From Paulownia fortunei (lineage: Eukaryota; Streptophyta; Magnoliopsida; Lamiales; Paulowniaceae): a stretch of 64,000 bases of DNA. This document shows positions 38,245 to 50,655 of the stretch, in pieces. Position 1 is the stretch's first letter. Each line of letters begins with the position of its first letter. The DNA lies in the NCBI GenBank assembly GCA_019321725.1, contig CM033105.1:17825861-17889860 (forward strand), read 5' to 3'. Below the pieces are notes generated by a model that worked only from the letters and a program-made list of their open reading frames with translations, was not told the DNA's origin and did no database searches. Position numbers and translations under genes: made by a program.

Positions 38245-38663
38245 GTGCATTTTGTTTACAGTTTATTTGAGAAAAAGTTGGGAAATAAGGCGGAGGCACC
38301 GCCGCCGCCGCCGTCAAACACAACACAATGGATGATGGCCATAGCTGAGACGCTGAGGCTGCTGGCAATCGCCTGCTTCATGTCGGCCCTGTGGCTCACA
38401 TATATCATCGATGGCAGCACATCATCTGAGTCTGAAAGTCATGTTCAGGTCATAGAATCCAAAGTCAAGATCAGTAATTTTTTGGCCTTCGGGTAAGGAC
38501 AATGATCGTTGTTTTGTTTCACTTTTTGGCCTTATAAGACTGTAAGAACAAGACATGGATATGAATGATTAGTTTGAGTTAGAGATGTCATTGGGTCGAA
38601 ATTTAACAGAACTAAGTGACATCTCAACTAGCACTGCTATATATGTATGTGTTCAAGATTCAA

Positions 38664-38777
38664 ATAGCTATTTAGAGCCTCTAGAGTTTGGAGTTTGGAC
38701 TCAGATTCAATTTGAAATATATAGCTATTTAGAGCCTTTAGAGTTTGGAGTTTGGACTCAGATTCAATTTGAAATAT
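38664..38777 (+). repeat. 57-bp tandem duplication in the intron of the CASP-like candidate
   Basis: Two copies of a unit starting ATAGCTATTTAGAGCC and ending TTTGAAATAT begin at 38664 and 38721. They differ by one base (CTCTAG versus CTTTAG), so the duplication is fairly recent. Confidence 0.95.
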
Positions 38778-39394
38778 TTGTTCGAGAGAATGATTAATAT
38801 TTTTCTGTAGTAATTAACATTTCAATGCAAATAGTGGATCACAACCCAAATATAATTAAATTTGTCATATGATTAGTTAATCATCTAGGTCGAGTTCCCA
38901 ACAGCCCCTATCTATTTGCATCTCTTGTTAGATCCACACGAGGAAACTAAAAGGCCTCATTAAAAAATATGCGTAACAATGTACACTTTTCTTAAGCTTA
39001 TAAATTATTAGGTAAATTAAATATTCTATTCTTACTCAATGTTTTATCTATATTTCATATATAACAGGGCTAAGTCTGCATATCCAAATACTTCCATCAA
39101 TTTACTCATTCTCATAAATATAAACATGACATATATATATATATATTCATTTATATGAAATACAAAATGAAACAATATACGAAATCTCTATACAAGGTGC
39201 TACAATCTTTTCATATGGGCATTTCAAAATCATAGAACTCAAACCTACATAAAATTAAACACATTCCCACATGCAGTTACATGCTGGGCTGTGCTATCAT
39301 TGGGATTGTATTCACCATCCTACTGCTTAATCTTTCAATATGTCAATTAGCTGGTCCTCAATAGACCAAAGGATCACTACAACAAATACGATTT

Positions 39395-39860
39395 TTAGCG
39401 ACGAAATATTTTGTCACTAGCTTGACAAAATTTATCGTCAATCTATATTTACAACGAATATTTTTCGTCGCTAATATCATCATTATAAAAGCGTCGCGCC
39501 AACACTTAACGATGAAATTGTCGTTTTCGTCTTCAAGTTAACGACGATTTCTTGTTGCGGCTAAGACAACAATTTTTGTCGCCAACATTAATATTAGCGA
39601 CGAACTAGTGGAAGTTATTTCGTCATTAAATAAAAAATATATAATAAAAAAAATTAAAGTTAGCGACGAATTAGGTACTTCGTCGCTAACAACAAAATAT
39701 TTGGTGACGAAATTTTTAACGTCTTCGTCAAAAACGTTTTCAAAGAAAAATAAAAAAAAAATACTTTGGCGGCGACATTAAGATCTTTCGTCGCTAACTT
39801 AACGACGAGAATACAAAATATTCGTTGCCAATGTGATTGTCTTTTAGCGATGAAAGATCT
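39395..39860. repeat. Left subterminal repeat array of the CACTA element
   Basis: At least ten copies of AGCGACGAA or TTCGTCGCTAA, in both orientations and irregularly spaced, separated by 10-40 bases. Many are altered at the CG (AGCGATGAAA). Confidence 0.85.
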
Positions 39861-40148
39861 TAATTTCATCGCTAATGTTCACTATTTTTTTTTAATAATT
39901 TTTATTATTTCAATTATTTCCCCATATTTTTACAACCTGTTTTTTCAACCTGTTGTTCAACCCATAACAGTCACAATTTCAATCACAATAATCACAAGCA
40001 CAACCACAACCATTAAACTTCCAACAACCATTAAAATTCAACAAATTAAATACAATAAAACGACACATTAAACATATATACAATAAAATATCTAATATAC
40101 ACATTAAACAAAATACAATAAAATACAATCTTATATACTTAAACTACA

Positions 40149-41920
40149 CTATAAGTGTGGAGGTAGCGGTAGAGGTGGTGGAGCTGAGAAGGATGGGGGC
40201 TGCTGGACGAGCGACTGTAGTAGACCTGGAGCTATCTTCTCAAAAGCCTGTATCATCGCATAATGGTCGACTTTCATCGCTTGTAATTCATTCCTAGTGC
40301 TCTGTAGCTCATTCTGTGTGGACTCTAGTTGCTCCCTAAGTTGTATCGAGGACCTGATCACATACTCTATCTACAATCTGTATGTCATCTAGATTGTGAT
40401 TGTCATTCCCGGTATCTGTCTGAATCTGAGTTTGTGTCTATCGGTACTCTCGAAGTCGCATCATCTCATCCTAAAATCAATAAATATGTTAAAAACTTAA
40501 ATATATAGTTCAAAATATTTAGGAACCAAAACAACTAAATGTATTCAATAGTAACATATGCATTCTCATCTTTCTCTCATATCCACCCTTTCGTTGAGAT
40601 ATAGTGTGTTTCATTAAAGACGGTGATTCGGTCCTTTCTGCTAGATCCACCGGCCTACAAATAATATTTCATTACATTAAAGACGAATCAAATAATAAGT
40701 TCATTAAAACTAAATAGTTTACATTTACACTGTCATAACTATATTACAGAAAAGATTTTGAACCTCTACGATGATTGTATGACAACTTAACATGATTTGT
40801 GGAGTTGATTTCTGAACGTTTCTGCAAAAAAAATAAAATTAATTTGTAATAAAAAAGTTACTTAATACTAAATATAAGATTTAACTAAGTTACATAACTA
40901 TATGAGTTCTTCATATTTTCACCAAATTACTAAGCTATTTAAGAGACTTAAATAAATCTAAGTAAAGAAATAAGAAATATAAATTGAATAAGATGGTGAT
41001 AGTAGATAAGTGAGCAAGTGTAATAAATAGTACCTCATTTAGTCACCATTTTAGCTAAAATAAGGTTAAATACTATTACCTGAAATTCATCAGACTCGAA
41101 CAATCTGCACAGATACTCCTAATTCGCCGAAGTCTCACACAAATCATTGGGCATTTGTTTTAATCGATCATCCCAAGATAGGTGCATGAAACTCTTGTAA
41201 TATTTGTATATCTTCTGGTGGTGGTCGCGGTATCGGACACTCATCAGTTTATCAGCCTCCTTCCTAATCGACTCTGGTCCTATGCCAAAGTGTACAATAA
41301 ATATATCCTACAAAGAAAAATAAGATTTTTTCAATATTTAACATATAAAATAGAACTTAAACGGATAAATATAATTTGAATACTTATACTAATCGATAAC
41401 TGATAAAAAATAGGCCGCTTCTGCTCATCCATAATCTTTTTCCAATCAGCGGTGCAAACTTCTTGACGGCAACACCGAGTTCGGTCATAAAAGATGCTGC
41501 ATTTGTCCCTATCGGACGGCCATCACACTTGTGAAACGTGACTGGTATCTTGCCCCCAACTTCTGATTAGCGTCTGAGTCTATCTCCATGTGTGGCTCTA
41601 GCATCTCTACGCCGCTTCTACGTTGGAGCTGCAAAAAAGTAACAAAAGTATAGACATAATTATTATATAACAAAAATTATTAAAAGATATGCAAACTGAA
41701 ACAAACCATCAGATGTACCCTCCTCCGTATGCATGTCTGAAGTAGCTGGATCAATAACGGGCTGATCCTTGATCTGTTTTGGTGGCATACCTGCTAATTT
41801 ATTGATTAGTAATGATATGTATATAATTAGTCGGGATAATATTAAGTTATTTAAAAAACTTACTGTACACAGTAGAAGATGCAGATGTAGTAAAAGGTAA
41901 AACAGATGGTGCAACAACGA
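40149..41920 (-). pseudogene. Plant transposase (Ptta/En-Spm, PF03004) of the CACTA element, broken
   Basis: The clearest segment is at 41556-41449: GGKIPVTFHKCDGRPIGTNA followed by ASFMTELGVAVKKFAPLIG, the family's conserved 'GK.P..F...G.P.G.N...F...LG' block. Further on, 41185-41090 gives CETSAN...YLCRLFESDEFQ. At 40149-40361 is the helical tail QLREQLESTQNELQSTRNEL. These blocks sit in different frames and are separated by AT-rich gaps, consistent with introns plus decay. Stops interrupt the middle. The family binds subterminal repeats and assists transposition. Confidence 0.75.
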
Positions 41921-42639
41921 CTAGCGAATGATTGAAAAAAAAATAATTTATTAAACTCAATCAATATATATAAATACCGTACATTTAATGAGATCATGCA
42001 ACAACTAAGCTAATAATTAAAGACATCTTTTGTCTTAATCTTCAAAACTAGACAAATTGAATGAATTTCCTCAAGTACAATTCCACAAAGGGCCAAAGAT
42101 GATTACTTACAATAAATAAAGGAGCAATGACAAGACAAATAAATAATGGGAGCAATGTCCAAGGTTTCTAATCCTGCAGTTTCTACTGCTGCTGCTGAGA
42201 ATACATCACAAATATCAACAGAATCCAGAAATGAGGACTCAGTTTCTGGATATTTCCTAACTCATTGATTGTTAGAACCTTTCTTTGTCCATAATGTGCA
42301 TTCCTCTACAATTCATTTTTATTTATAAGGAATCTTATTTGCTACCTTTCAAATCCTTCGGCAAACTTTTCCATGTAAACAGGCAAAGATAATAGGCAGA
42401 TTTACAACTTAAACTAGTTTCAACAATTGCAATAGTAAATGTAATAAATAACAACAAAACATGGGAAAAAGGGCTAAAAGAGAATCAATATTCCTACTCT
42501 TTCCTGAATTCTTTTTCTTTTGAGGTCCACTAAGTTAAGACTTGTAACAATTAGCACATTTGAATGTCATGAATGGAGTCCAGAAAGTAAAACCCTGGAC
42601 AGACTACAGTTTTATATGCACCTAGAGCTATAAAAGAAG

Positions 42640-42900
42640 AGGGGGGTGTTGTCGTCTACATACCGTGGAGGATGACAGCGGCAGAGGGGCAGGGGCGGCG
42701 TGGTGGTGGCAGTGAATATGACGGTCTCGGCGTGCGGCGGTGGGGGTGGAAGACAATGGTGTTGGCACGACGGCAGTGGAAGTGGAAGACGGCGGTGCTG
42801 GCCGAAGAACGAGAGAGAGACAGAGATAGAGAGATCAGAGAGAGAGAGATTCGATCGAGGAATTTCTGGAAAGAAATTGAAAATTTTGAACTAGATAAGT
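42640..42900 (-). promoter_or_regulatory. GC/GA-rich presumed promoter and leader of the CACTA transposase gene
   Basis: A GC-rich block (GGCAGAGGGGCAGGGGCGGC) is followed on the plus strand by GAGAGAGA runs near 42807-42850. On the minus strand it gives a CT-rich leader just upstream of the coding blocks. Frames on both strands are compositional artefacts. Confidence 0.5.
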
Positions 42901-43530
42901 TAGCGACGAAATGAGGTCCTTTCATCGCTAACTGACATATTAGCGACGCAATATAAAATATTCGTTGCTAAAAATTAAATTTTTTTAATATTAGCGACAA
43001 AATGTAATTTTCGCCACAAAGAAAACTATAAAATAATTTTATTTTTTTATATTAGTGACGAACTCAAACACATTCGTCGCTAATTAAGAAAAACTAATTT
43101 ACCTTTGCGATGAAATATTATTTTTCGTCGCTTAGTTCAGATAAAAAATTTAAATTAATTTTTTTTATATTTTTAGCGACGAAACTTCTCACTATTGTCG
43201 CTAAATTAGAAAATCTTATTTAACGATAAAATATCTTATTTCGTAGCTAAGTTAAAACAAAATAAAATTGTTAGCAACGAAATTGGAATGCTTCGTCGCT
43301 AAAATAGTAAAAAAAAATATAAATTTACATATTTTTTATCTTTAGCAACGAGCCATAGCAGCGACGAGCAGTGCTATGGCTCGTCGCTAACATTTTAAAA
43401 AATTATAAAAGAAATAATTATACTGTTTTTTTTTCTTATTTTAGTGACGATTTAGATTTGTATTGTCACAAACATTACACTTAGCGATGTTAAAATTATT
43501 TCGTCGCTAAAAATTTGTCGCTATTTCTTC
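42900..43530. repeat. Right subterminal repeat array of the CACTA element
   Basis: There are about fifteen copies of TAGCGACGAA or TTCGTCGCTAA. Two are close to forming hairpins, for example around 43345-43390, where GCCATAGCAGCGACGAGC is followed by an inverted copy GCTATGGCTCGTCGCTA. Confidence 0.85.
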
Positions 43531-43749
43531 TTTTTTTTTGTAGGGGAAGTCTTGTGCAGAAATACGAGTTATACAATGAGTTATGTCCAAATCTGGAAAT
43601 ACTACGTATATTTGCTGCAAATCTCCTGAACATGTCTTCAAATTTTGAATTTTGATTGCTGAATTTGTACACGTATATATATGAGCAGATAATGTTGATT
43701 GTAGTGGCGTCAGGAGGAGCTGCAAGCGTGGGTTTACCTTAGAATTGAG

Positions 43750-46589
43750 CCGTCTACAAGAAGTCCTTAGCAAAATATTGAGTACCAGTATTTTGAATAA
43801 TATGTATTTAGTTACTGGTACCTATTAAGTAGGGTTTTTATCCAGTTTTGTATCATCGGTTCTGGTTCGTATGGCTCCGTTGTAGAGGAGATCGATATTG
43901 CATGACAATAAATGTTAGCACTAATTCGAAACAAGTTCAATTTTTTTATTTTAACTCCTTGTTTCATCGTATATTTCACATCAAGTTACCTGTATAATAT
44001 ATTGTCTTAAATAAATATTTTATTGTAAATTATAGACATTTTGTATGTATCTGTAAATTAAAATATGTGATAAAATACATATTGAAATATTTAAAATATG
44101 TTATCTAGTTTTATATTCCCTTCGTTGCTCAGAGGATTCTTATATGCATGTATGGATATATATTTATAAATCCATGTATATATATATATATATATATTAT
44201 CCCATTATATTTGTTTTTGTTATAAAAGAATGGATATATTGTGATTGTTATATCCTTTACTTTAATTTAAAAAATTGAATTAAATTGTTCTTGCCAAGAC
44301 ACAATCACCTTATTTTAGGAAACAATTTTATATATGGATAATAGATGATGAAAAGAGGTATTTTCAAGGTTACGAGATACTTCCAAAAACTAAAATATTA
44401 ATTCAAACTTCTTTTTTCTTTTAGTTTTTTGAGAGAAGAGTTATTTGATGATGAGTGGGAAAATATGTGGACGATTTAGATGAATAATAGAGATTACTGG
44501 CTGGGTCGTTATTTGGAAAGAAATTGTGTTAATATTTGGCTGATTAACACTTTGCTCCTCTCAAATATATTGATGGTAACATTTGTCCCCTACAATTATG
44601 TAAACATGCAATAAACCTCCATTGGCTTATTAAATGGCATAAAAAACCTTGACTTGCATTTAGGAACTATGGAGTAATATACTACTCATCAATGCAAACA
44701 AAAAAGTTAACATGATTTATATAAAAAGTAAATATTGCCTTTGCAATTCAAGAAAAATAAAGGATAGTTCCTATAAGTATTTTAATTAGAAGATATGCAA
44801 CACTGAAAACTTCTCCTTGAAATTACTAAACAGGTCAACTATTTAGTCACTGTATAAAAATATGTTATTAGGCACAATCTGCTATGTAGTTATTCTCATC
44901 TCCAATTTGTTGTTTACATAGTAGTTTAATAATCTAAGTGAATTTTTTTCCTCTTATGTACGACTACATAATGCATTTCTAATAATTAAGAATAATTTAT
45001 TTGTAAGAAAATAATGCGCACATAAATAAAAGTGAATTGATACTATTTTTTGCATCGGAAGATTATTGATTGACATTGGTAAAAAACTCGCCTATAAGTC
45101 AATAACCGAAATGCTACAGACCGATACGCTCCTCAACCTTTTCGCCTTAACGAATTACTACATAGAGCTATATACACGTATTGAACACTTTAAATTCATG
45201 GAGAAAATTTATTTGGTAATGCCCCAAGAGAAATATAGAGAAATTTATTTGGAAAGAATATTTTCTATTTTGGAGAATAGAAGTAATGATTGTAATGATT
45301 GTGATTATCTCAATTTAGGAGACATACATCTTATTTATAAATTTATCATCATCCTTATCATAAGAGGAGTCCAATTAGAAGATGTACAAAATGTATCGTC
45401 ATCCTTATCATAATAGAAATCCAATTCCAACTCTAAGTTGGAAAAGTCGTGTATCACCTCAAATATGGATGCAATCCTTTAGCATCAATATCTTCCACTC
45501 ATATATATTTTACTCGACCTACTCAAATCATATCCTCATAATTTCTCATCTCATGTTCTTCTTTTTTTACTAGGAATGAGGCGTGCAATCATGCGATAAA
45601 GGAATACGTGAATAGAGTTATATTAAGTCATTATCGAACTAACATAACCTTACAACTCAAAAATTCGCTATATATCCCAAACTATGTAGTCACATTAGAT
45701 CAAACATCTTTGATACATCAACGTATGATAAGTAGAGCATACTTGACTTTCTCAAATATGTATATATGCTCATCACTATGTCAAATACCTTTTCATTTAG
45801 TCGGTTGGCTTATGAGCCATAGAATAAAAGTGCTTGCCTACTTAGTTTTTTCTTAGTTTCTCATGTCAATTTGCTTGGTATTGATAGCTTTGCTAGTCAT
45901 GTTCCAACAGACTCCTTTTAGATACATACTAAAGTAACATCATCAAGCTTATACTTCATGATATAGTCCAAAGTCCCAAAGGATACTAAAACCAGTAAGG
46001 GCCAACACAGTAACAAATCAAGATCCATTTAGTCACTCATTTTATAAGGTCGTCTCAAAGTACATGTAGCATTAATACATACTGTTGGGATGTCACGCTC
46101 TTAATATCATACGAATCTTAATCCAATCACTATATATATCCAAGCGTCTGACTTGCTTACCACCACACAGTTACTCTCCAAAAGTACCTTCCACTAGTTC
46201 ACACATTTAGCTGTAAACAAGCTCTTATGAAGTTTAGATGTACTTCATAATCTATCAAATATGTTCTCATCTTAGCCTCTAGTTAAGGAGACTTTAAATT
46301 ATGTTAACCTTCCTCAATATTCCAATCACGAACACGATCATGCACATACCTCTTAGTAATGTGTACATGATCTACAAGTCTCATCCTATTTGCTACCGAA
46401 GCGCCAAGGTGATTGTCTATATGAATGGGCCTAATCTAAGTCTGGTGACATTCATATATATAATAGACACAGTACACTAATAAATTAAAAAGAACAAAAA
46501 TTTCATTAATCAATAAAATATTCATACAAGCCTAAAAAATTAAATCTTGTGAAGTCTATGCTAATAATATACCTTTGAAATATCATTGC
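43750..46589. other. Intergenic DNA, no gene recognised
   Basis: A 115-codon frame at 45066-45413 (starts MIDIGKKLAYKSITEML) has no family I recognise and ends in a 48-bp local repeat (CATCCTTATCATAA near 45351 and 45399). From about 46000 the DNA may be the 3' flank of the Copia relic that follows, but no LTR could be delimited. Confidence 0.35.
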
Positions 46590-47045
46590 AAAGGCTTAGT
46601 GACAGGATTAGCAACCATATTGCTACTAGGAATATGCTTGAGAACTACTTGACCTTGCACAACACTCTGTTGAATAAAGTGGTATTTGATGTCAATATGT
46701 TTGGTCCTCCTATGATACTGAGGGCCCTTAGCATATTCTAAAATAGTTATGTTATCATAATAGACAACAACAACATCATCAACATATATCGTAATGCACA
46801 GACTCTAAAGGATTCTCATCAACCAGATATCTCTTGGACTACTAATATACACTCTTGTCTTATTTCCTGAGATCCTATGTGTTTTGATCCATACAAATCT
46901 CCTCATCAAGTTCTCTATTGAGAGATAGTGTCTTAACACCAATATGAAGCAATTCCAAATCTAATTGAGCGGCAATGGCTAAAATGAGATAAATAGAGGC
47001 AAACCTCACCACTGGGGAGAATTTCTCTTTATTGTCTATATTCTC
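46590..47045 (-). pseudogene. Copia reverse transcriptase / RNase H relic
   Basis: The minus strand reads EKFSPVVRFASIYLILAIAA and then LDEEICMDQNT before a stop (47045-46860). This is the Copia RT motif block with the usual 'DVKTAFLNGEL' decayed to IGVKTLSLNREL. It continues after a deletion with YHRRTKHIDIKYHFIQQSVV and HIPSSNMVANPVTKPL (about 46720-46595), the C-terminal end of Copia RNase H. About 60 codons of the latter are open without a start codon. The middle of RT, with YVDD, is missing or degraded. The two pieces lie in correct order, so this is one deleted element. Confidence 0.85.
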
Positions 47046-47051
47046 CTTTTA

Positions 47052-47795
47052 CACTACAAAAAAAAACATATTTAGTGATAATACTTTTTATCACTATATG
47101 TACTAATGTCGTCACTATTATAGGTTAGTAATGACATTAGACATCATCACTATATTATGACTATAACCACTGTGACTAAAAGTTTTAATGATGACTACCA
47201 TAGTTGTCACTATAACTCACAGCTTTAGTCACATATAATATTTATCACTAGAACTCCATGTTTTAGTCACATACAATTTTTGTCACTAAAACCCAATATT
47301 TTAGTCACACGAAATATTTGTCACTAAAAATTAATATTTTAGTCACATATAATTTTTTGTCACTAAAACCCGATGTTATAGTCACATACAATTAATGTCA
47401 GTAAAACTCAATGTTATAGTCACATACAATTATTGTCAGTAAAACTCAATGTTATAGTCACATACAATTATTGTCAGTAAAACTCAATGTTATAGTCACA
47501 TACAATTCTTGTCACTAGACCTAATACTTTAGTCACAAACAATTCTTGCCACTAAAACTTAAAATTTATTCATAGAAAATACTCATAACTACAACTTATT
47601 ATTAGTCATCACAATTTTACTATTACTAATTTAAAATTAGTCATCACTAAAATCTAAAATTCATCACAACAGGTATTTTTTATCTCAGTATTTTAAATAA
47701 AATTTTAATTAAATATTACTAGTATATAATATTGTGACGACAATTATCATGGCTATAGTTCCAACTAGTGACTAGTTTTTTCTTTTTTTTTTATA
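47052..47795. mobile_element. CACTA-type non-autonomous element with tandem repeats
   Basis: The left end is CACTACAAAAAAAAACATA. The right end near 47775-47795 is a weaker inverted match (TTTTTTCTTTTTTTTTATA). Inside are many TTTAGTCACATA and TTGTCACTAAAA words. The element lies directly against the Copia relic, probably inserted in it. Non-coding. Confidence 0.6.
47375..47525 (+). repeat. 38-bp tandem repeat, about four copies
   Basis: The unit begins GTTATAGTCACATACAATTA and ends GTAAAACTCAAT. Copies start at 47375, 47413, 47451 and 47489; copies 2 and 3 are identical and the last is partial. Confidence 0.95.
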
Positions 47796-48554
47796 CCTAC
47801 CTATGTGTACCTATATGTGTATTTCTATATTTTGCAACAAGTCTAAAAAGTAAAATAATCTCATTTCATCCAACAAATCATATGTCAATGTCAAAAGATA
47901 TTTCATTTACATAAATACCTAACATAAAAATACATGTTTAAAGTAACTTCAATATGGACAAACTATAGTCAAACGATTAAATAAAAAGATCACAAAACAA
48001 TCATCAGTCCTCAAGTTGATTAAATTGTTGTAGTATGTATCAGTTTCTTCAAAGTTTTATGTCTGTCATACTTACAAAGAGTTAAAGTCAAATGAGTATC
48101 CATGGAAGAAATATATATAAAGGTCAAACACATGAAGTTGTCACATGTTAAGCAATGATTTTTAATAACTAAGCAATATAGTCAATTCAACAAAAAAAAC
48201 TAATACAATAATAATAATCATAAGAAACTAGTCCAAGTGCGGGATGAATCCTCAACAGAAAATTAATTCATAAGTCCATACAAAATGTGAGTCTCACTAA
48301 ACCATTGAGCACGCAACCCCTAAGAACAAATATATAATAAGCAAACATAAAATAGCATGGCAAAATGACAAAGATTTTAACATTACAAGACCTATCAAAC
48401 TATGTTTAAATTAACCAATTTATATAATTACTCATAAGTTTAATTCAACAAAAATCTTTAAAATAAAATAACAAGAATACATACAATAAATAGATCATAA
48501 ATATAAATGTACTCACATTGCTTAAGAATACATCCTTATGTTTAATGTAATACA
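47796..48554. other. Intergenic DNA, no gene recognised
   Basis: AT-rich, with no coding block, repeat or terminal structure identified. Confidence 0.5.
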
Positions 48555-50642
48555 TGTTAGAGTAGTGCCCGACGTGTCAATTGTTCTGGCCGTTCTTATA
48601 CTTTTGCGAATTATTCTTATTTATATTAATATCATTTAAATGGTAATCTTTATCTTAAATTCATTATAAGAATTAGATAAAGTCCTTAGATCACACATAG
48701 CTATGGGGCATGGTTGCGCATATGATGGTGATCGTGGAATATGCCTCTAAGGCTGTGATATTAAAATGTTGCAAGTTAAGGATTAATGAGATGGGACATC
48801 ATTGATCCCGTTGAAACTTGCGCATACGATGCAGGCTCGAAAGGATGATACCTCGTTCCATAGGTATTGGTGTGGAGACACTAGTGCATGTATGTGGGTG
48901 CTTGTTGGGAACAAGTACAACAACCCCACCTGAAAATTCTCAATTGGAAATATTCTATTGTCGAATGGGAATTTTCTCGTTACGATAGTGCAAGAATTAG
49001 TCCTTGGACTTGAGGCACCATAGTAACCTTGTGCATGGCATGTTGTACTTTTATATATTTTCCGATTGCATGACAATCACAAGGGGTTTATATTGGGTGT
49101 AACATCTTCATGTATGGAGATTAATGAGTGGCCAACAAAGGATCCGTCACCTATCTAGATGAATAGGTGAATCTCCTATGTGTTCCACTGTACTTGACTC
49201 TAAAATCCTTGGCCAAGGTTGGATAAAAATTAGACGTGGGGTTTTCTAATTATTCATCATCGAGTCAAGCTACTAGGAATGGAAACATAGTTATTGAGTT
49301 AATAGGGTTTCGACTCAATATCCATGCCCTAGGATCAATCGGGAGATTAGATTACGGAAGGACCGTACTTGCATGTTATTCATAATTGAAATAGGTTCGC
49401 ACATTCACCTTAGACTAGGAGTCATGATGCATTGCTAGATGCTTCCCATGTCTTGTGGGTTCTTGGAATTAATGAGTTAATTTCAAGAGAATTAATTAAT
49501 TGGATTAATTAATCAGAACAATTAATTGTTCAACTAGGTCACAAGAGTTGTGAGTCCACGGCTAGTTTAAAGTGAATCTAAGGGGTCACACACAAAACTT
49601 GGACAAGTCCATTTCTAGCCTAGAAATTAATCCAAATATTGGATCAAATTAATTAATGGAGTTAAATTAATTCAAGTGTGGAATTAATTCAATTAATTAA
49701 TTAGATTAATTGATTGGACCTAATTAGATTAGGAAGCCCAATTGGAATATTTAATTAATTGATTGCATCAATTAAGTAAGATGAGCCTAATTAATTAAAT
49801 GAATTAATTTAATTGATTGGATCAATTAAAATAGAGCCTAATTGATTACTTAGGCCTAAGCCCATTAGGTGTGGACTTGTAGGAAGCCCATTAGGAAATT
49901 GGATTGGGAATCCAAATCCTAGAGGAAGTTGAATTGAGAATTCAATTTCTATGAGGTAATAAAGAAAAAAGGAAAGTCCTTATGGGATAAGGAAACTTAC
50001 CAAAAGAGTTGGAGATAAGAAAGGAAAAAGAGTTCTACATGGAAAGGACTTGTGGTTGCCTTTATTGACAATCTTCTTGGATATTTTTATGGGGATTTTA
50101 ATTGCAGATTTTTGTGAAGAAAAATAGTTTTCTTTCATCCCCAAAAATTCGTCCCTCATTTCCTTTCAATCTCCAAAAGTTCACCAACCTTTTATCTAGT
50201 TTAATTCTTGATTTAATTATTGAATTAAGAATTAAATTAAACACCTAAAATACTAATTATTAGTGTGTTCTTGTTCCAAACAAAATCGTTCTAGGATAGA
50301 ATTATCGAATCGAAAACTACTAGCATAGGATTCGGTTGCGAGTGGGCATCCAAGGTGTGGATACCGTTAGAGGGATAACATTTGGGATCCTAGAAGTGAA
50401 TCAAATTTCAATCAAAGGGGTTTTAAATTGAAGAACATGAAGATACTTTCATGCAGGGATAACGAGTTGAATCGTTTCAATCCCTACATCAATCGGAGTA
50501 CAAATCAAGGTAAGAGTTTATGAAACTTTCTTATTTTAACTATCAGAAAACGCACTTACATGTGATGTAATGTATATTTATGTGTTTAAAAAATTTTAAA
50601 TTTCGCTAAGTATACGTTTACCGAGATCGCGCGAACCCAACA
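48555..50642 (+). mobile_element. 5' LTR (2.1 kb) of a Copia-like element
   Basis: It begins TGTTAGAGTAGTGCCC and ends GCGAACCCAACA. A tRNA-Met primer site follows one base later, so this is a 5' LTR in plus orientation. It is related to the solo LTR at 29345-31555. Internal stretches are rich in AATTAATT. No matching 3' LTR lies in the window, so the element is truncated or was broken up by later events. Confidence 0.88.
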
Positions 50643-50643
50643 G

Positions 50644-50655
50644 TGGTATCAGAGC
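50644..50655 (+). other. Primer binding site, initiator tRNA-Met type
   Basis: TGGTATCAGAGC, a perfect 12-base match to the complement of initiator tRNA-Met, lies one base after the LTR end. It is not a tRNA gene. Confidence 0.95.

Larger units (their letters stand above)
39375..43545 (-). mobile_element. CACTA element with Ptta/En-Spm-type transposase
   Basis: The left end is CACTACAACAAATACGA. The right end, read inverted from 43545, is CCCTACAAAAAAAAAGAAG with a mutated second base. Both ends are followed inward by many copies of TTAGCGACGAA or its inverse TTCGTCGCTAA (39395-39860 and 42900-43520), a typical subterminal repeat array that binds the element's own protein. The length is about 4.2 kb. 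Coding blocks on the minus strand belong to the PF03004 plant transposase. No TNP2-type DDE transposase was found, so movement would have depended on another element. Confidence 0.85.
38245..43742 (+). pseudogene. Small membrane protein, CASP-like (DUF588) candidate, interrupted by a CACTA element
   Basis: Exon A is 38245-38492: APPPPPSNTTQWMMAIAETL, then a membrane segment RLLAIACFMSALWLTYII, then a polar loop and KISNFLAF. It ends at a good donor (GG|GTAAGG). Exon B begins after the acceptor CAG at 39276 and joins in phase (GG|T). It reads YMLGCAIIGIVFTILLLNLS, a second membrane segment, and is open to a stop at 39362-39364, only ten bases before the CACTA element. Beyond that element, 43674-43742 reads YEQIMLIVVASGGAASVGLP then a stop, resembling the third membrane segment of CASP-like proteins. 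CASP-like proteins are four-helix plasma membrane proteins of the Casparian-strip scaffold family. A fourth helix was not found. The exon A to B junction is well supported. The family and the third exon are inference. An ATG upstream exon is possible, because TTTTGTTTACAG at 38250-38261 is also acceptor-like. Confidence 0.45.

Noticed and set aside
42656..42925. Frames of 64-89 codons on both strands
   Set aside because: They come from GC- and GA-rich composition in the CACTA leader and do not connect to the transposase blocks in an evident way.
45066..45413. 115-codon frame considered as a host gene
   Set aside because: It has no recognisable motif and ends in a local repeat. One frame of this length can arise by chance in 64 kb.
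47270..47560. Regular repeats resembling a CRISPR array
   Set aside because: The 38-bp units are contiguous without unique spacers, lie in a CACTA-type element, and the DNA is plant nuclear.
50644..50655. tRNA-like sequence TGGTATCAGAGC
   Set aside because: It is a retrotransposon primer site one base after an LTR. No cloverleaf or further tRNA sequence is present.
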